NCBI GenBank assembly: GCA_020740775.1
Contig: JAHEWK010000001.1
Location: 5,456,001-5,520,000, forward strand
Reading direction: 5' to 3'
Origin: Ilyonectria destructans
Taxonomy: Eukaryota > Ascomycota > Sordariomycetes > Hypocreales > Nectriaceae
DNA: 64,000 bases
Below, one piece after another: positions 1 through 11,033 of the stretch. The translations under genes and the position numbers were made by a program. The notes under the pieces were generated by a model. That model did not search any database and was not told where the DNA came from. It worked only from the letters and a program-made list of their open reading frames with translations. Positions within the stretch are counted from its first letter, which is position 1; each line of letters starts with the position of its first letter.

Positions 1-281
1 GACCCCAAGGTCGAGCAGGCCCTGGAGCCCTTCGTCTACGAGTGGATCCAGAAGCGCAACGGCAGCATCAGCGCTGAGCACGGCCTGGGCATTGCCAAGA
101 AGAACTTTGTCGGGTACAGCCGAGACGACACCATGCTGGGCTTGATGAAGCAAATCAAGAACCTCTATGATCCCGTGAGCTCTCTCCTTTCTTTTGACTC
201 TCCCCTAATCTGGTGTCCGACCTCTTCACTAACAAGCATCTCCCTTAGAACGGCATCATGAACCCCTACAAGTACCTTTAG
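1..281 (+). CDS. D-2-hydroxyglutarate / D-lactate dehydrogenase, 3' end only
   Basis: C-terminal end of an FAD-linked oxidase; the 5' part lies before the window. Exon 1..174 reads in frame from base 1 and exon 249..281 ends at TAG. Intron 175..248 has GTGAGC and TTAG ends. The visible peptide carries the family's GSISAEHGLG segment, which in this family lies near the flavin and substrate site, and ends NGIMNPYKYL, the usual C-terminus (FDP-x-GI-x-NPYK). The best match by eye is the fungal D-2-hydroxyglutarate dehydrogenase/DLD2 group, which oxidises D-2-hydroxy acids in mitochondria. D-lactate cytochrome c reductase shares the fold, so the substrate cannot be settled from about 69 residues. 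Confidence 0.85.
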
Positions 282-917
282 ATGCAACTTGCATAAAAAT
301 ATACCACCACAGGCACGCCCACTAGGTGAAATGTAGAGCACTACATCTAGCTGGGAGGACGGAGGAGGGTCCCAAATATCATATCAATAGCCATCAGGAT
401 CTGGCGCTGGAGGCCGAGGCATGCACTCGCCATCAAAGTTGTATATGTGGTACATGCCTACTTAAAAAGACGGAAGCCCTCGAGGAATGAATAACAAGAC
501 AGCGAAAATAAATTTAGAACCCGGTCTACGCTTCATCTGACGTGATTGTGCATATGGAAGAGGGTCTTTGGGCCGGTTCCCCGTGCTGATCGTCACCCAG
601 AGATCGCCAGCTAAATAATTATGGAGAGTATTGCGTAGAGATTAGTCACGAGTGGTTATTCTAGGCCTTTGCTGCGTCCGCTATTTGGTCTGTGAACCTG
701 GATGTTCGAATTTGTTCATCCGCAAGATAATACATGTCAACCTCATCGTCTTCTCAACACATCCTCGAACCCGAGCAACAAATATTTTAAGGGCTTTTGA
801 ACATAACCTATTATTAATATTATTATCGTACAAATATGTTACTTCAAACATCCTTTGATTTAAGCTTCTTCTGAATTCTTAGGGATTTATGCAGGCTCTC
901 GTCTTTAGAGAAGACCA
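282..917. other. Intergenic, tail-to-tail
   Basis: Space between the dehydrogenase stop and the 3' end of the F-box gene. It is AT-rich from about 640 to 890. I see no convincing gene; the 68-codon ORF at 652 on the plus strand has an atypical composition and looks like chance. It probably holds both 3' UTRs. Confidence 0.6.
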
Positions 918-2540
918 TCACTTCCGGCGCGCGTTCACCGTTGACAGAAAAAGCTCCAGGACAGCTTCATCCTGGGCTTCAATATCATCCTCAAGCACCC
1001 ATTGTGAGCTGTCACTTGAACCCCATCCATCCACCCAATCCCTCCACTCATACCACTGATACATATCATCGTAAATATACTTCAGTCGGGCCTTGGTGTC
1101 TCCCACGTCAAGCGACGGGGAATTGAAATCCCGGAAAGCATTATACTTCAACGAGTGGGCTCTAATGGCAGCGGTTTTGTCTAGCACCGGGCTGTTAAGG
1201 CGGCTGGGCTGCATATTCCGGGGAAACTTTTTTAGCTCTTCGTCCCATGCGCCGTAACCCATCTTGAAGACTTTCAAGGTCGACATGGAATCGCGCCACC
1301 GAGAGAAGAGCGTGTGCCACCGGAGGTTGAAGCGAATCAGTTTAAACCGAAGGATATTGTCGGCAGTGGCTTCTTCTCCAGTATAATTCGAGTCCAAAGC
1401 AGCATCTGGATCCGTATCTAAGTCCCACACATCATCATACCTCAGGTAGCCTTTGCTAGATATGACAACGTCATGGCCGTTGGCATCCTGGCCAACCACA
1501 TTGGTGCGATCATCTGGCGTCCAGTCGGTCCTGGATTGGTAGATAATGCGGCAATCATCGAGGTAGAGCTCTTCCAGGCCTAAAGATGGAAACCAATCCG
1601 CCTGCCACTCGTGGCTAAAGACGTATTTGCCCAAGGCAAGGACTGTTAGATTAGGCAGTCCACCGCCAGCTCCCACGGTACGGAGATCGAGCTTCGGATT
1701 CCACCCCCAATACTCGTAGCAATATAAAGACAGGACTTTCAGGTTCGAAGCCACGGGCTGTGATAGCCAGGTGGAAGGCAAGCTCTCGAACATGGTGTGT
1801 TTATCACGATAGCAGATACTGCGGCTTCCCCCGTAGGTGCTGAGCTGTGTAGTGATGTATATTTTTAGGTCAACGAGGTTACTAGAGGCGAGAACTTCTT
1901 TGAAGGCATCTGATCCAGTAAGCCGGGTATCATTATTGTCGCCGAGGTTAGAAATCGTCAGGGCCGAAAGGGAGATGGGAGCCGTTGCAATCTCAGACAA
2001 GGGAATGTCATGGCGAGTTTGCAGGCCCAGAGATTGATCGATCTGTTGCTGTCTTCCAGCAGACCACGTCCCAGCTAGGCAGTTAAAGACTACATCTAGG
2101 ACCCTATATCGAAAGTCGTCCGTCTCGATGGGAACCCGGGTTCTCCTCCCTTCACGGCCGCAATGCTGGCTGGACCTCAAGTGGAGCGTCTTCAAGCCGT
2201 GAAAGAAGCGCAGGGATGGTAAAGCGGCCATGAACCCCCGGGGAACCTCATCGCGGCTTGGTCTACAGTCCTCATGTTCAGGGCCAAACCAGGTGTCGCA
2301 GGTCACTTCTCGCACAAGGCCGCACAGCTTGTCCGACTGCGCGATATGGATGAAGTGTTGAGGGCTATCGCCAAAAGCTTGGACGCGCACGGTTCGAAAA
2401 GCGAGGGCCGTCGCGATGAAGCTGAGTCGGTGATCAAGCAATCTCAGATGAAGCAAAGCAGGCCTAGGCATGAAAGAGAATATCTGCTTGATGATTTCGG
2501 GGGGCAGCGAAGCCAAAGTGGCTGGTGGGGAATCAGGCAT
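918..2540 (-). CDS. F-box protein
   Basis: Single-exon ORF of 540 codons from the ATG at 2540 to the stop at 918. Residues about 8-50 form an F-box (LASLPPEIIKQIFSFM, then hydrophobic and Leu-rich to about 50). In this family the F-box binds Skp1 of SCF ubiquitin ligases and the rest selects the substrate. The middle contains loosely spaced leucine-rich stretches (LSALTISNLG, NLKVLSLYCYEYWGW, LPNLTVLALGKY, LEELYLDDC) consistent with a degenerate LRR fold. The C-terminus is rich in Trp and Asp. F-box families of this kind are expanded in filamentous ascomycetes. No specific substrate or yeast orthologue can be named. No intron is needed for a continuous frame. Confidence 0.85.
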   Translation of the reverse strand: MPDSPPATLASLPPEIIKQIFSFMPRPALLHLRLLDHRLSFIATALAFRTVRVQAFGDSPQHFIHIAQSDKLCGLVREVTCDTWFGPEHEDCRPSRDEVPRGFMAALPSLRFFHGLKTLHLRSSQHCGREGRRTRVPIETDDFRYRVLDVVFNCLAGTWSAGRQQQIDQSLGLQTRHDIPLSEIATAPISLSALTISNLGDNNDTRLTGSDAFKEVLASSNLVDLKIYITTQLSTYGGSRSICYRDKHTMFESLPSTWLSQPVASNLKVLSLYCYEYWGWNPKLDLRTVGAGGGLPNLTVLALGKYVFSHEWQADWFPSLGLEELYLDDCRIIYQSRTDWTPDDRTNVVGQDANGHDVVISSKGYLRYDDVWDLDTDPDAALDSNYTGEEATADNILRFKLIRFNLRWHTLFSRWRDSMSTLKVFKMGYGAWDEELKKFPRNMQPSRLNSPVLDKTAAIRAHSLKYNAFRDFNSPSLDVGDTKARLKYIYDDMYQWYEWRDWVDGWGSSDSSQWVLEDDIEAQDEAVLELFLSTVNARRK

Positions 2541-4358
2541 TGCTGAGTGAATTGGGCGGTGACGAACAACGGTGGAGGCGGAAAGCGAAAGATATGCCCA
2601 CGAAAAGCCAAGCGCGTTCAGAAGCGAGCCCCGGAGCTTGAAGCTATCTCTAGTTTTCAGCTGCGAGAGGCGTTTCTACTCGTTGGCTTGTGTACCTGGC
2701 TGGACTTGCTTGGGTTGTTTGAGGTTGGTGGGGCCTGAGTCTAGGCACGTTAGTGGGAGAGGAACTGGAGATAACCTGCTGGGTGAGTAAGGTGTTTTTA
2801 GCCACGATGTTCGCATCCTTGACCATCACTCTCTCCACAATCGGAGTCGGTTCTTCTGTAAGGGCACGCCATAACGGACCATTGCGTTTGGGCGAGCATA
2901 ATGCACCATCGATTATGACAAGAAGAAGTGATTCCAGGGGCTTCTGGGCCGTTTGTTCATGACACAAGAGGTCCGAGCTGGCGGAAGAAGATGGTTACGA
3001 GCTGGACATCTGCAACGAAGCGATAACCAACTGCGAGCCCTCAATTAAGAGATTGGCGTGAAAATAACGAGGTCAACAGTGGTGAGAACTTCAGGCTACG
3101 TCGACCAAAGTTCGCATGGCTGCACCAGTAGCTTGAATGCGTGCATGTGACTATCGTGATGGCTCCAGATTAACAACCCGGCAACTTTTAAGGACGGGAC
3201 TTTTGTCGGGTCCATCTAATTAATGCCCGTCTCTTGAACTGACTCTCACGCGAGCGACAGCCACCATGCAGCGTCATCCTGCAGCTGTGTAGTCTACCGG
3301 TACTCGGGTGCCGTCGGCCGCCCAGTCGTCCTCCCACGGCGCCATCGACATTGCGCACTCCCATACACCGTCCTCGCCTCGTCAATGCGGAAAGGAGCTC
3401 GTAGCTTCGCTGTGCAGGTATCGTCATTGGTGCAGCCAATCGAACGAGGCGCGCCGCCGTTTGCAGCAATAAGGAACGCGGGCCGCCGCGGAACAGGGTC
3501 CGTCGTCGTCTGGATGGAATGCCCAAGAGATGCTGTTCGTGATTACCGCGTCCGACCGACCAAGGAGAGCCCTATGACAGGGCAGAACAACGGCCCGCCC
3601 GTTGCATCCTGTCACGCCGGCTCCAGTCCCAGGGCTACCCGTAGTCGTGTGGCTTCCTCAGCTCGCTGATGCTTCAGCCAACCAGCGGCTGCTCTCGACC
3701 TGGCTCCCTGTCAGCCCTACGACGCCAAGGACGCAGGTTCCCCACCACCGCCCGGTCCACGGCGATGCGTCGTTTCGCTGTCAGGACAAAGTCCCCGAAA
3801 GAACCATGTACCACAGCCTAGCACCATGGCTGCCCTGCTTTCCCACCGTCCGCGTCATCATCCCCCATCCCATACTGATGCACACCCGAACCAAAGTCTT
3901 CCAGAATGGCCACCTAAACCTCTGCCCGCCCCTGGGCTTGAATACCTGGTGGGTACGTAAGCGGCCCGTACCCCAGTGGGCTGGCTCGGGCAGGACTGCC
4001 TTCTCCTCTTATTCGCTGTGTGAAGACTTGTCTCATTACCGCGTAATGGGACTTCGCAGGGACTTCGCAGGGGAGCTGCCATGACGGCAGAAGGTTCTGC
4101 ACCTCCTAGCCACCCCTTCTAGTGTAGGGGAGGTTCCCGGTGAGAGAAGAGGGCGAGGGTATTCCGCATTCTGTGGGGGGTGGTGAGGGTCGATCCGGTG
4201 CCTTGACGCGAGAAAACCGGGAAACTATTTAGAAGCAGGGCCGCGGACGTTTGAAAATTCGAACCCGGTATGCCCATCCCATTGCTCCCGCAAAGTCATC
4301 ATTATTGTTGCCCCCCGTTCGAGTCCGATCCCCAAGCCGAACCTCTAACTGCGATAAT
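2541..4358. other. Intergenic, divergent promoter region
   Basis: About 1.8 kb between the starts of the F-box gene (-) and the Zn2Cys6 regulator (+). Several ORFs of 60-160 codons occur on both strands between 3188 and 4084, but their translations are rich in Arg, Pro, Ser, Trp and Cys, resemble no family, and overlap one another. I treat this as promoter sequence. The near-direct repeat of 'gggacttcgcag' at 4049-4072 is the only local repeat I noticed. Confidence 0.55.
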
Positions 4359-5964
4359 ATGGTGGGTGTGAAGGGAAAATATAAGGGATGTGAAACCTGC
4401 CGCCGAAGAAGAGTCAAGGTTGGTATCCCAGAAGCGAGCCCGTGAGACACGTCGCTGAGATATTGATCGAGAAGTAGTGCAGCAACGAGCGACCGTTCTG
4501 CCAAAAATGCATCGCCAGCGGAAGAGAGTGTGAGGGCTATGAAAGGGAGAGGGTGTTCATCACCGGGACACCCGAGAACATGGGCAGGGTGGCCTCGCAT
4601 CCAAAAAAGGGACCTTCGTCCAGCAAGCAAAAGACCCCTGCCGACGAGGACAGCCCCAGGCCCGATCTGGCCCCGCTGCTACCCTTGACTTCGGCATGGG
4701 ATGATCACACCCTCGTCTCAAGCCAGGGAATCGAGTATTCCGTTCTCGTCTCAGCATTGCAGACCAAGCTTCCGAATGTTCTGCGAGATTATGCCGAGCA
4801 GGACGAGTCAGAGGGTTTTCACATCTCGTTTCCCCCATATGCCCCGTCCGAGTTGCAGCCGACACTGATCGACCAAGACTTGCGTGTCAGTGCGCAGTGT
4901 TTAGCACGGCTGCCAAGCATCGACGAGGGGGATGACTCGGCAGAGAGCTATTGCGTCTTCTTTTTCGAGGTTTGATAAGCTGCCTGTCGATTCTCCGAGG
5001 CCCTGCTGACAGCCTTCCAGCATGACTTGCTTGCCAGCTCGGGAGAAGCTGGCACGTACCAGATGAGACGATCAGGTCCCGCCCACTTCAGCCAGTTTCC
5101 CAATCACCATTTCTTTGTTCGGGTATACCGACCTCTAGCGGTGAGGACCACTTGTTGATTTTTGTTGTGATTCGATGATCTGACGCAACTCAGGCTGGTT
5201 TCGCTCTCCTGAATCGACGAGATACGTTTCTCTCCGCTCCAGAATGGACGTCTGTCCCTTGGCAGAGGCACCCCAAGTGCTCACTTGACCACCTTTTCGA
5301 TCTTATCCTCTTTCTGCCCTCCATCCTCTCACACACGGATCAGATAGTACCCCTGGAGGCAACCCACAACCGCCGCCTCCGGGCCCAGGATCTTCTTCAA
5401 AGCAGCCTCTCGCTTGAGAGGCAGTTTGACTTGTGGCTCCATGCCGCCAACCAACCCACTCCAGGTCACCCAATTCCCTTCTGGGCTGAAGAGTTGACCA
5501 GCCCGGGGGGCCTCATCCCGTTTTCCAACTCTTACACTTTCAGAGACAACCATACTGGTCTCGCCTTCCTATATTACTGGATGACGCAGATCACTTTTCA
5601 CCGTTGCATTGAATCCCTCCATCGTATCATCTTCCAGCCCGTCATCGATGCGTATCCCAATATGTGGCCCGACCTGCCACCAGATCTCCAAGTTGACGTG
5701 ACGCGGTACCAACATGGGCGCGAATTCGCAGCGGATATTTGTCGTGGCCTAGACTCGGTGCTTGATAGCACAGTCCAGCCTGACGTGTTGGTTGCGCCGA
5801 TGGCGGCGGCGATGGATTTTTACAAGGAGATCAACACAACCTCACAGGACGGTTTGATGGAAATGATGTGGTTGGATAATTTCAGGTCGAGGTTAATTGA
5901 GAAGGGTCAGCATATTGCGAATGTTTTGCAAAGACAGAAATGGGTTGAAGTTGCAACCTTCTAG
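4359..5964 (+). CDS. Zn2Cys6 fungal transcription factor
   Basis: Four exons: 4359..4418, 4478..4969, 5021..5140 and 5194..5964, giving 480 aa. Introns are 59, 51 and 53 nt with GT-AG ends, and the second has GCTGAC close to the acceptor. Residues 11-38 form the binuclear zinc cluster with spacing C-x2-C-x6-C-x6-C-x2-C-x6-C (CETCRRRRVK then CSNERPFCQKC). The first intron splits it just before the third Cys, a common position in this family. The rest resembles the fungal-specific regulatory region: AFQHDLL-like helix near the third exon, then FDLILFLPSILSHTD and a conserved C-terminal YYWMTQITFHRCIESLHRII. It should be a nuclear DNA-binding regulator. The target is unknown and no biosynthetic cluster lies beside it. 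Confidence 0.88.
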
Positions 5965-6453
5965 AAAGAGCTTCTGAGGTCATTCCACTGAGAACGACGA
6001 AGCAGCCGGTCCGTATTTAAGGAAGGAAAGTTGGACATGTATTTCAGTCGCGCCGATGTAAGATATAACGCAGACAGAAGTGAAGCAAACACATATGCTT
6101 AGATTCATGTGGCAATGGAAGGAATTCCTTCTAGAAGCTCCTGGTTTGGAATCCCACGAGGATTTGGGGGTGACAGTGCGCAGCACAGTCCATGCACAGT
6201 AAATCGGCCCCGCCACTACGTTTCTCCGTCTTCCCCCATTGCGGGTGACACTGGAAGCTCCAGCCAGCTCTCAGCCTACCGGGCAGGCTGCAGTTCTGAC
6301 GAAGCTCCCCGGCTCATAACATCAACCTCCATCATCGAACGCAACGCCACATCCACAACCCAACTTCTCGCCCTCAGGAACGTAACGCGGCCACCACCCA
6401 TCGACGAAATTACACAGATTGGCAACGCGACCCTCTTGTTACATTCATAAACC
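5965..6453. other. Intergenic / PRE6 promoter
   Basis: Terminator region of the zinc-cluster gene followed by the PRE6 promoter and 5' leader. A 113-codon plus-strand ORF at 6109 ends just before the PRE6 ATG, but its translation is low-complexity and I do not call it. Confidence 0.5.
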
Positions 6454-7472
6454 ATGGCTTCCGGATACGACAGAGCTCTGTCGGGTAAGTTGCATAGCGC
6501 TGGCACTTTGGAGATTCGTGGCTAACGGTGATGAACAGTGTTCAGGTCAGTAGCAGCGAGCGTGTGTGTAATTAACCCTCTAACTTTTTGACAGTCCCGA
6601 TGGCCACGTTTTCCAAGTCGAGTATGCTGGCGAGGCTGTCAAGAGAGGTCCGTACTAGGTTCCCCACGATCCTAAGGTTGCCGCAGCTCACACCTCGAAT
6701 AGGAACTTGCGCAGTCGGCGTGAAGGGTACCGATGTTGTGGTGCTAGGATGCGAGAAGCGATCCGCCATGAAGCTGCAAGATACACGAATTACTCCCTCA
6801 AAGATCCAACTCCTCGACAACCACGTCGCCCTTGCCTTCGCTGGTCTCAACGCTGATGCCCGAATCCTCGTTGACAAGGCACGATTAGAGGCACAGTCTC
6901 ACCGCTTGTCTGTCGAAGACCCCGTTACGATCGACTACATCACCAAGTATGTTGCTGGAGTGCAGCAGCGCTACACCCAGGCTGGTGGTGTGCGACCATT
7001 CGGAATCAGCACCCTGATTGTTGGTTTCGACAACGGCGGCAAGGTCCCCAGACTCTACCAGACTGAGCCGTCTGGTATCTACTCTGCCTGGTACGTAACA
7101 GAAAGAATATTGATGGGAGAGTAATGCTGATCGTCTATCAGGAAGGCAAATGCTATCGGTCGTTCGAGCAAGACCGTTCGAGAGTTCCTCGAGCGCAACT
7201 ACAAGGAGGACATGGACCGGGAGGCTACTATCCGACTGGCCATCAAGTCACTCCTGGAGGTTGTTCAGACCGGTGCGAAGAACATCGAGATTGCCTTGAT
7301 GGCACCTGGAGCTTCCATCGAGACCCTGCCAACGGAGGAGATCGAAGGTTACGTCAAGGAGATTGAGCAGGAGAAGCAGGAGGAGGCGGCCAAGAAGAAG
7401 ACGGGCCGAACTCCGGGTACTGGAACCGCTGCTATCCTGACGAGGTCTCAGGATGATTCTGCGGCGGAGTAA
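6454..7472 (+). CDS. PRE6: 20S proteasome subunit alpha-4
   Basis: Five exons: 6454..6484, 6539..6545, 6595..6647, 6703..7090 and 7142..7472; 269 aa. Exon 2 is only 7 nt and is required to join ALS to VFSPDGH. The N-terminus [17 protein letters not shown] and the run [11 protein letters not shown] identify alpha-type proteasome subunits; [23 protein letters not shown] and [14 protein letters not shown] match Pre6/PSMA7. The C-terminal tail is Lys/Glu-rich ([14 protein letters not shown]) and longer than in yeast. It forms part of the outer alpha ring that gates the 20S core. One oddity: the signature usually written EYALEAVKRG reads [10 protein letters not shown] here. It converges on the CHY gene, with 182 bp between stops. 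Confidence 0.95.
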
Positions 7473-7654
7473 TGGTAGCCATGATTGACGTTCATAGACA
7501 GGGGTATGGTTTACGAAACTAGAGCCCGGCGCCATTGTATCAACACTTATAATGACGGGACGCTTTCTATTTGACTGATTCCCTCCTCAAGTGAGCAAGA
7601 CGCTCTGAAACCCGCAACGCCGTAGATTTTCCAAACCTTCTCTTCGCTCTACAA

Positions 7655-8150
7655 TCAGCCCAGCTTGTCCGCATCCTCAGATGGGTCAAAAATGGTCTTT
7701 AACCCTTGCTGCTTCGACCTTTCGTCCTTCAGCATCTTGCTGTCCATTCGGACGTCTTCGCTCTCGATGGATAGTGCTGCCCTGGGGGTCTTGGCCTCGA
7801 TGATGAAGTGGTTGTCGCAATGGGGGCAGTACTCGTCAGCCTCCTCGAACTCCGTGGCGTTTTTGCGGAAACACTTCCTGCACTTCTTGCAGGCGAAAAT
7901 CATCTCGTAGTTCTCGGCGAGCGGGTGGGACTCCTGTTCGGTGTGGCACTCGACACAGTCGAACCATTTCTTGCCTGGGGCACAACATGTTAGTATCTGG
8001 AGGTATGTGTTCCATGCCAGGGTAGGATTAAGGCACGAGGACGTACAGCATGGCGACCGGACCGAGACTTGCGCGTTGAGAATGTGCTTGCTGTGAGGCT
8101 TGTGAGCTCTCTGGGTTGCGACCGAGGTGCAAATATTGGACCTACCACAT
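7655..8150 (-). CDS. Small CHY-type zinc-finger protein
   Basis: Three exons on the minus strand: 8150..8146 (only ATGTG), 8090..8047 and 7974..7655; 122 aa. Splicing yields MCKHILNAQVSVRSPCC, KKWFDCVECHTEQESHPL, FACKKCRKCFRK and DEYCPHCDNHFII, so the C-x-H, CC, C-x2-CH, CxxC and CPHC ligand sets of the CHY zinc finger are all present. A single long ORF without the first intron would instead start with a Ser/Pro-rich peptide and lose C2. Yeast Hot13, which helps small Tim proteins in the mitochondrial intermembrane space, is a CHY protein of similar size; whether this is its orthologue is uncertain. It shares a promoter with XPB and overlaps no neighbour. Confidence 0.85.
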
Positions 8151-8546
8151 GATGGCGAAAGTAGTGGTTTCCGTTTCACGGCGTTTGGCAAGAGTAGAGT
8201 TATCGCGTGGTCGGCTGGAGAGGACAAGGAGTTGGCGGTCACAATACTCGTCGGCTTTCCTCGTGATACCTAATCATCCAAATAGAATCGGGTCGATGTC
8301 GGCGGGGTATATTTACAGAGGTCCCGCCCCCTGGCCCGCCACTGCGAGCCCCTAATTTTCGGCGTTAAGTTAGCCGCGCGCAACCGGGCAGTCTCGCTCT
8401 TAGTCATCCGCGGCGCGCACCTTGCTCGTGCATTTCTCAACGTCTGCCTTGCAGCCTTCTTCACGTATCTTTCTCCCACCTCATCATCCTTCGACGTTCC
8501 ACGACCGCCGCTGTTCGACCTCAAGCTGCACGGCCACCCGATCAAA
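8151..8546. promoter_or_regulatory. Bidirectional promoter, CHY gene / XPB
   Basis: 396 bp separate the two divergent start codons, so both genes must use this segment as promoter and 5' UTR. It is GC-rich around 8320-8420 and CT-rich on the XPB sense strand before its ATG. No TATA-like element is evident. Confidence 0.6.
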
Positions 8547-11033
8547 ATGCCCCCGAAGCGAAAGGCAGGCGGAGCCGTACAGGGAGGGACGAAGGCTGGC
8601 AGGTCCTCTCGGGTGTCGACTCCAGGAGCTGCGACTCCTCGCACGATCGATAGTACCGATGAAGTGGAAGAAGATGAGGGCCCCGTTGACGAGGTCCTGG
8701 AGCGGGACCTGGATAAGAACATAGACCTTTTCTCCCTCGATCGCTACCAGAAGAGACACGCGATCCGGGAACCGCTTCCTCATATCTTTGGGGACCATGA
8801 CTTTTCGTATTTGGATCTGAAGAAGGACCACCAGAATCGCCCGCTCTGGATTGACCCCCAAAAAGGCCGCATCATCTTGGAGAGTTTCAACCCGCTCGCC
8901 GAACAGGCACAGGATTTCCTCATCACCATCTCCGAACCGCTATCACGACCGACGTTCATGCACGAATACGCCTTGACGACGCATAGTTTATACGCAGCCG
9001 TTTCGGTTGGTTTATCGCCACAGGACATCATTAATACATTGGACCGCTTTCTCAAGACGCCGCTACCGGACGAAATCCGTGCATTCATTACAAACTGTAC
9101 CCAGAGCTACGGCAAAGTTAAGCTGGTTCTCAAGAACACCAAATACTACGTGGAAAGCCCGGATCCAGAGATGCTCCAGACACTCCTAAAGAACCCCAAG
9201 ATCGGACCATTGAGAGTCCAAGGAACCGAGGAAATTACGACCTCGGCAGCTCCTAAGATCGGTGGTCTTGTCATTCCAGGAACGAAGAACGCCGCAGGTG
9301 TTAAGCAAGCCAACGGCCTACAAAAGTCAGGACCCGAACAGACTCAAGAAGGGCAGCCCGTACAGGAAGGGGACGTGTTTGCAAGCCTCAACGAAGAGGA
9401 TGACGAGGACCAGGAGGTGACCCACGCATTCGAGATTGCGGACAAGGACGTCGAGACAGTACAGAAAGAGTGCCTCAATCTGGGATATCCTGTTCTAGAA
9501 GAGTACGATTTCCGCCGAGATGAGGTCAACCCCAACCTAGAGATCGATCTCAAGCCAGGCACGCAGATTCGACCATACCAAGAGAAGAGTCTAAGCAAGA
9601 TGTTCGGAAACGGACGAGCCAAGAGTGGTCTCATTGTTTTGCCCTGCGGCGCTGGCAAAACCCTAGTAGGCATCACAGCAGCCTGCACCATCAAGAAGGG
9701 TATCATCGTCCTCTGCACAAGTTCGATGTCAGTGGTGCAGTGGCGAAACGAATTCCTGAAATGGTCTAACATCAACCCTGACGATATTGTCGCCTTCACT
9801 TCCGATTCCAAAAACAATGTGTTCACTGGCAGCACGGGTGTCATCGTTACGACGTACTCCATGGTGACACAATCGAGAGCAAGATCTTATGATGCCGAGA
9901 AGATGATGCGGTTCCTCACAGGTCGAGAATGGGGCCTGATGCTCCTAGACGAAGTGCACGTTGTGCCAGCTAACATCTTCCGAAAGGTGACATCTTCGAT
10001 CAAGACTCACTCAAAGCTGGGGCTCACCGCTACTCTCTTGCGAGAAGATGATAAGATTTCGGATCTGAACTTCCTGATCGGCCCCAAGCTCTTTGAGGCG
10101 AACTGGATGGAGCTGTCGAAGCAGGGTCATATTGCACGAGTCCAGTGTGCCGAGGTTTGGTGTCCTATGCCGACTGAGTTCTACGACCAGTATTTGCGGG
10201 CCCCGTCTCGGAAGAAGAACCTGCTTTACATCATGAACCCCCGCAAGTTCCAGGCGTGCCAGTACCTGATCAACTACCATGAATCCCGAGGCGACAAGAT
10301 CATTGTTTTCTCGGACAATGTGTATGCGCTGAAGGCGTATGCCCTGAAATTGGGCAAGGCTTATATCTACGGTAGTACCGGGCAGGCCGAACGATTACAG
10401 GTGTTGGAGAACTTCCAACATAACCCGCAGGTCAACACGCTGTTCCTTTCTAAGATTGGAGATACATCACTAGATTTGCCCGAGGCGACTTGCTTGATCC
10501 AGATCTCATCGCATTACGGCTCGCGTCGTCAAGAGGCACAGAGGTTGGGACGAATTCTTCGAGCTAAGAGAAGGAACGACGAAGGCTTCAACGCCTTCTT
10601 CTACTCGCTAGTATCCAAGGACACGCAGGAGATGTTCTTCTCGTCTAAACGTCAGGCGTTCCTGGTGGATCAGGGATACGCATTCAAGGTGATTACGCAG
10701 CTGGCCAACATTGAGAAGACGCCAGGACTTGCATTTGCCGACGTGGCGGAACGACGGGAACTACTGCAGAAGGTGCTTGTTGAAAACGACAGTATGGAGG
10801 ACGAAGACATCACGGACGATCTGTTCCACAGTGGAACAATGGGGCGACGAGCAAAGAAGAAGGGGGCTCGGCGAACGGCCGGTACGCTCGGAGAGCTCAG
10901 TGGCGGGCAGGACATGGCATACATTGAACAGAACAAGAGGATGAACCAGTCCCTGAAACGGAACAAGAAGGACAGCCACTCCTTCTTCAAGAAGATTGGA
11001 CGAGAAAACGCGAGGCGAGCCGCAGCAGGGTAA
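8547..11033 (+). CDS. SSL2: TFIIH DNA helicase/translocase XPB (Ssl2/Rad25)
   Basis: Intron-free ORF of 828 codons; the ATG has A at -3. This is the SF2 translocase of TFIIH, which opens promoter DNA for RNA polymerase II and acts in nucleotide excision repair. Domains in order: acidic basic-charged N-terminus; damage-recognition-like domain (about 60-200); RecA1 with motif I GAGKT near residues 368-372 and motif II DEVH at 468-471; the RED-type motif LLREDDK after TATLL; RecA2 with [14 protein letters not shown] (motif VI); Lys/Arg-rich C-terminal tail ([15 protein letters not shown]-like). Length matches the fungal family (about 830-850). All catalytic motifs are intact. Confidence 0.97.
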   Translation: MPPKRKAGGAVQGGTKAGRSSRVSTPGAATPRTIDSTDEVEEDEGPVDEVLERDLDKNIDLFSLDRYQKRHAIREPLPHIFGDHDFSYLDLKKDHQNRPLWIDPQKGRIILESFNPLAEQAQDFLITISEPLSRPTFMHEYALTTHSLYAAVSVGLSPQDIINTLDRFLKTPLPDEIRAFITNCTQSYGKVKLVLKNTKYYVESPDPEMLQTLLKNPKIGPLRVQGTEEITTSAAPKIGGLVIPGTKNAAGVKQANGLQKSGPEQTQEGQPVQEGDVFASLNEEDDEDQEVTHAFEIADKDVETVQKECLNLGYPVLEEYDFRRDEVNPNLEIDLKPGTQIRPYQEKSLSKMFGNGRAKSGLIVLPCGAGKTLVGITAACTIKKGIIVLCTSSMSVVQWRNEFLKWSNINPDDIVAFTSDSKNNVFTGSTGVIVTTYSMVTQSRARSYDAEKMMRFLTGREWGLMLLDEVHVVPANIFRKVTSSIKTHSKLGLTATLLREDDKISDLNFLIGPKLFEANWMELSKQGHIARVQCAEVWCPMPTEFYDQYLRAPSRKKNLLYIMNPRKFQACQYLINYHESRGDKIIVFSDNVYALKAYALKLGKAYIYGSTGQAERLQVLENFQHNPQVNTLFLSKIGDTSLDLPEATCLIQISSHYGSRRQEAQRLGRILRAKRRNDEGFNAFFYSLVSKDTQEMFFSSKRQAFLVDQGYAFKVITQLANIEKTPGLAFADVAERRELLQKVLVENDSMEDEDITDDLFHSGTMGRRAKKKGARRTAGTLGELSGGQDMAYIEQNKRMNQSLKRNKKDSHSFFKKIGRENARRAAAG

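Noticed and set aside
3188..4084. ORF cluster between the F-box and zinc-cluster genes
   Set aside because: Mutually overlapping frames on both strands with skewed composition; no domain and no consistent splice model.
4251..4275. tRNA-like T-loop (GGGTTCGAA on the minus strand)
   Set aside because: The flanking bases do not pair into a T stem and no A box or acceptor stem lies at the right distance.
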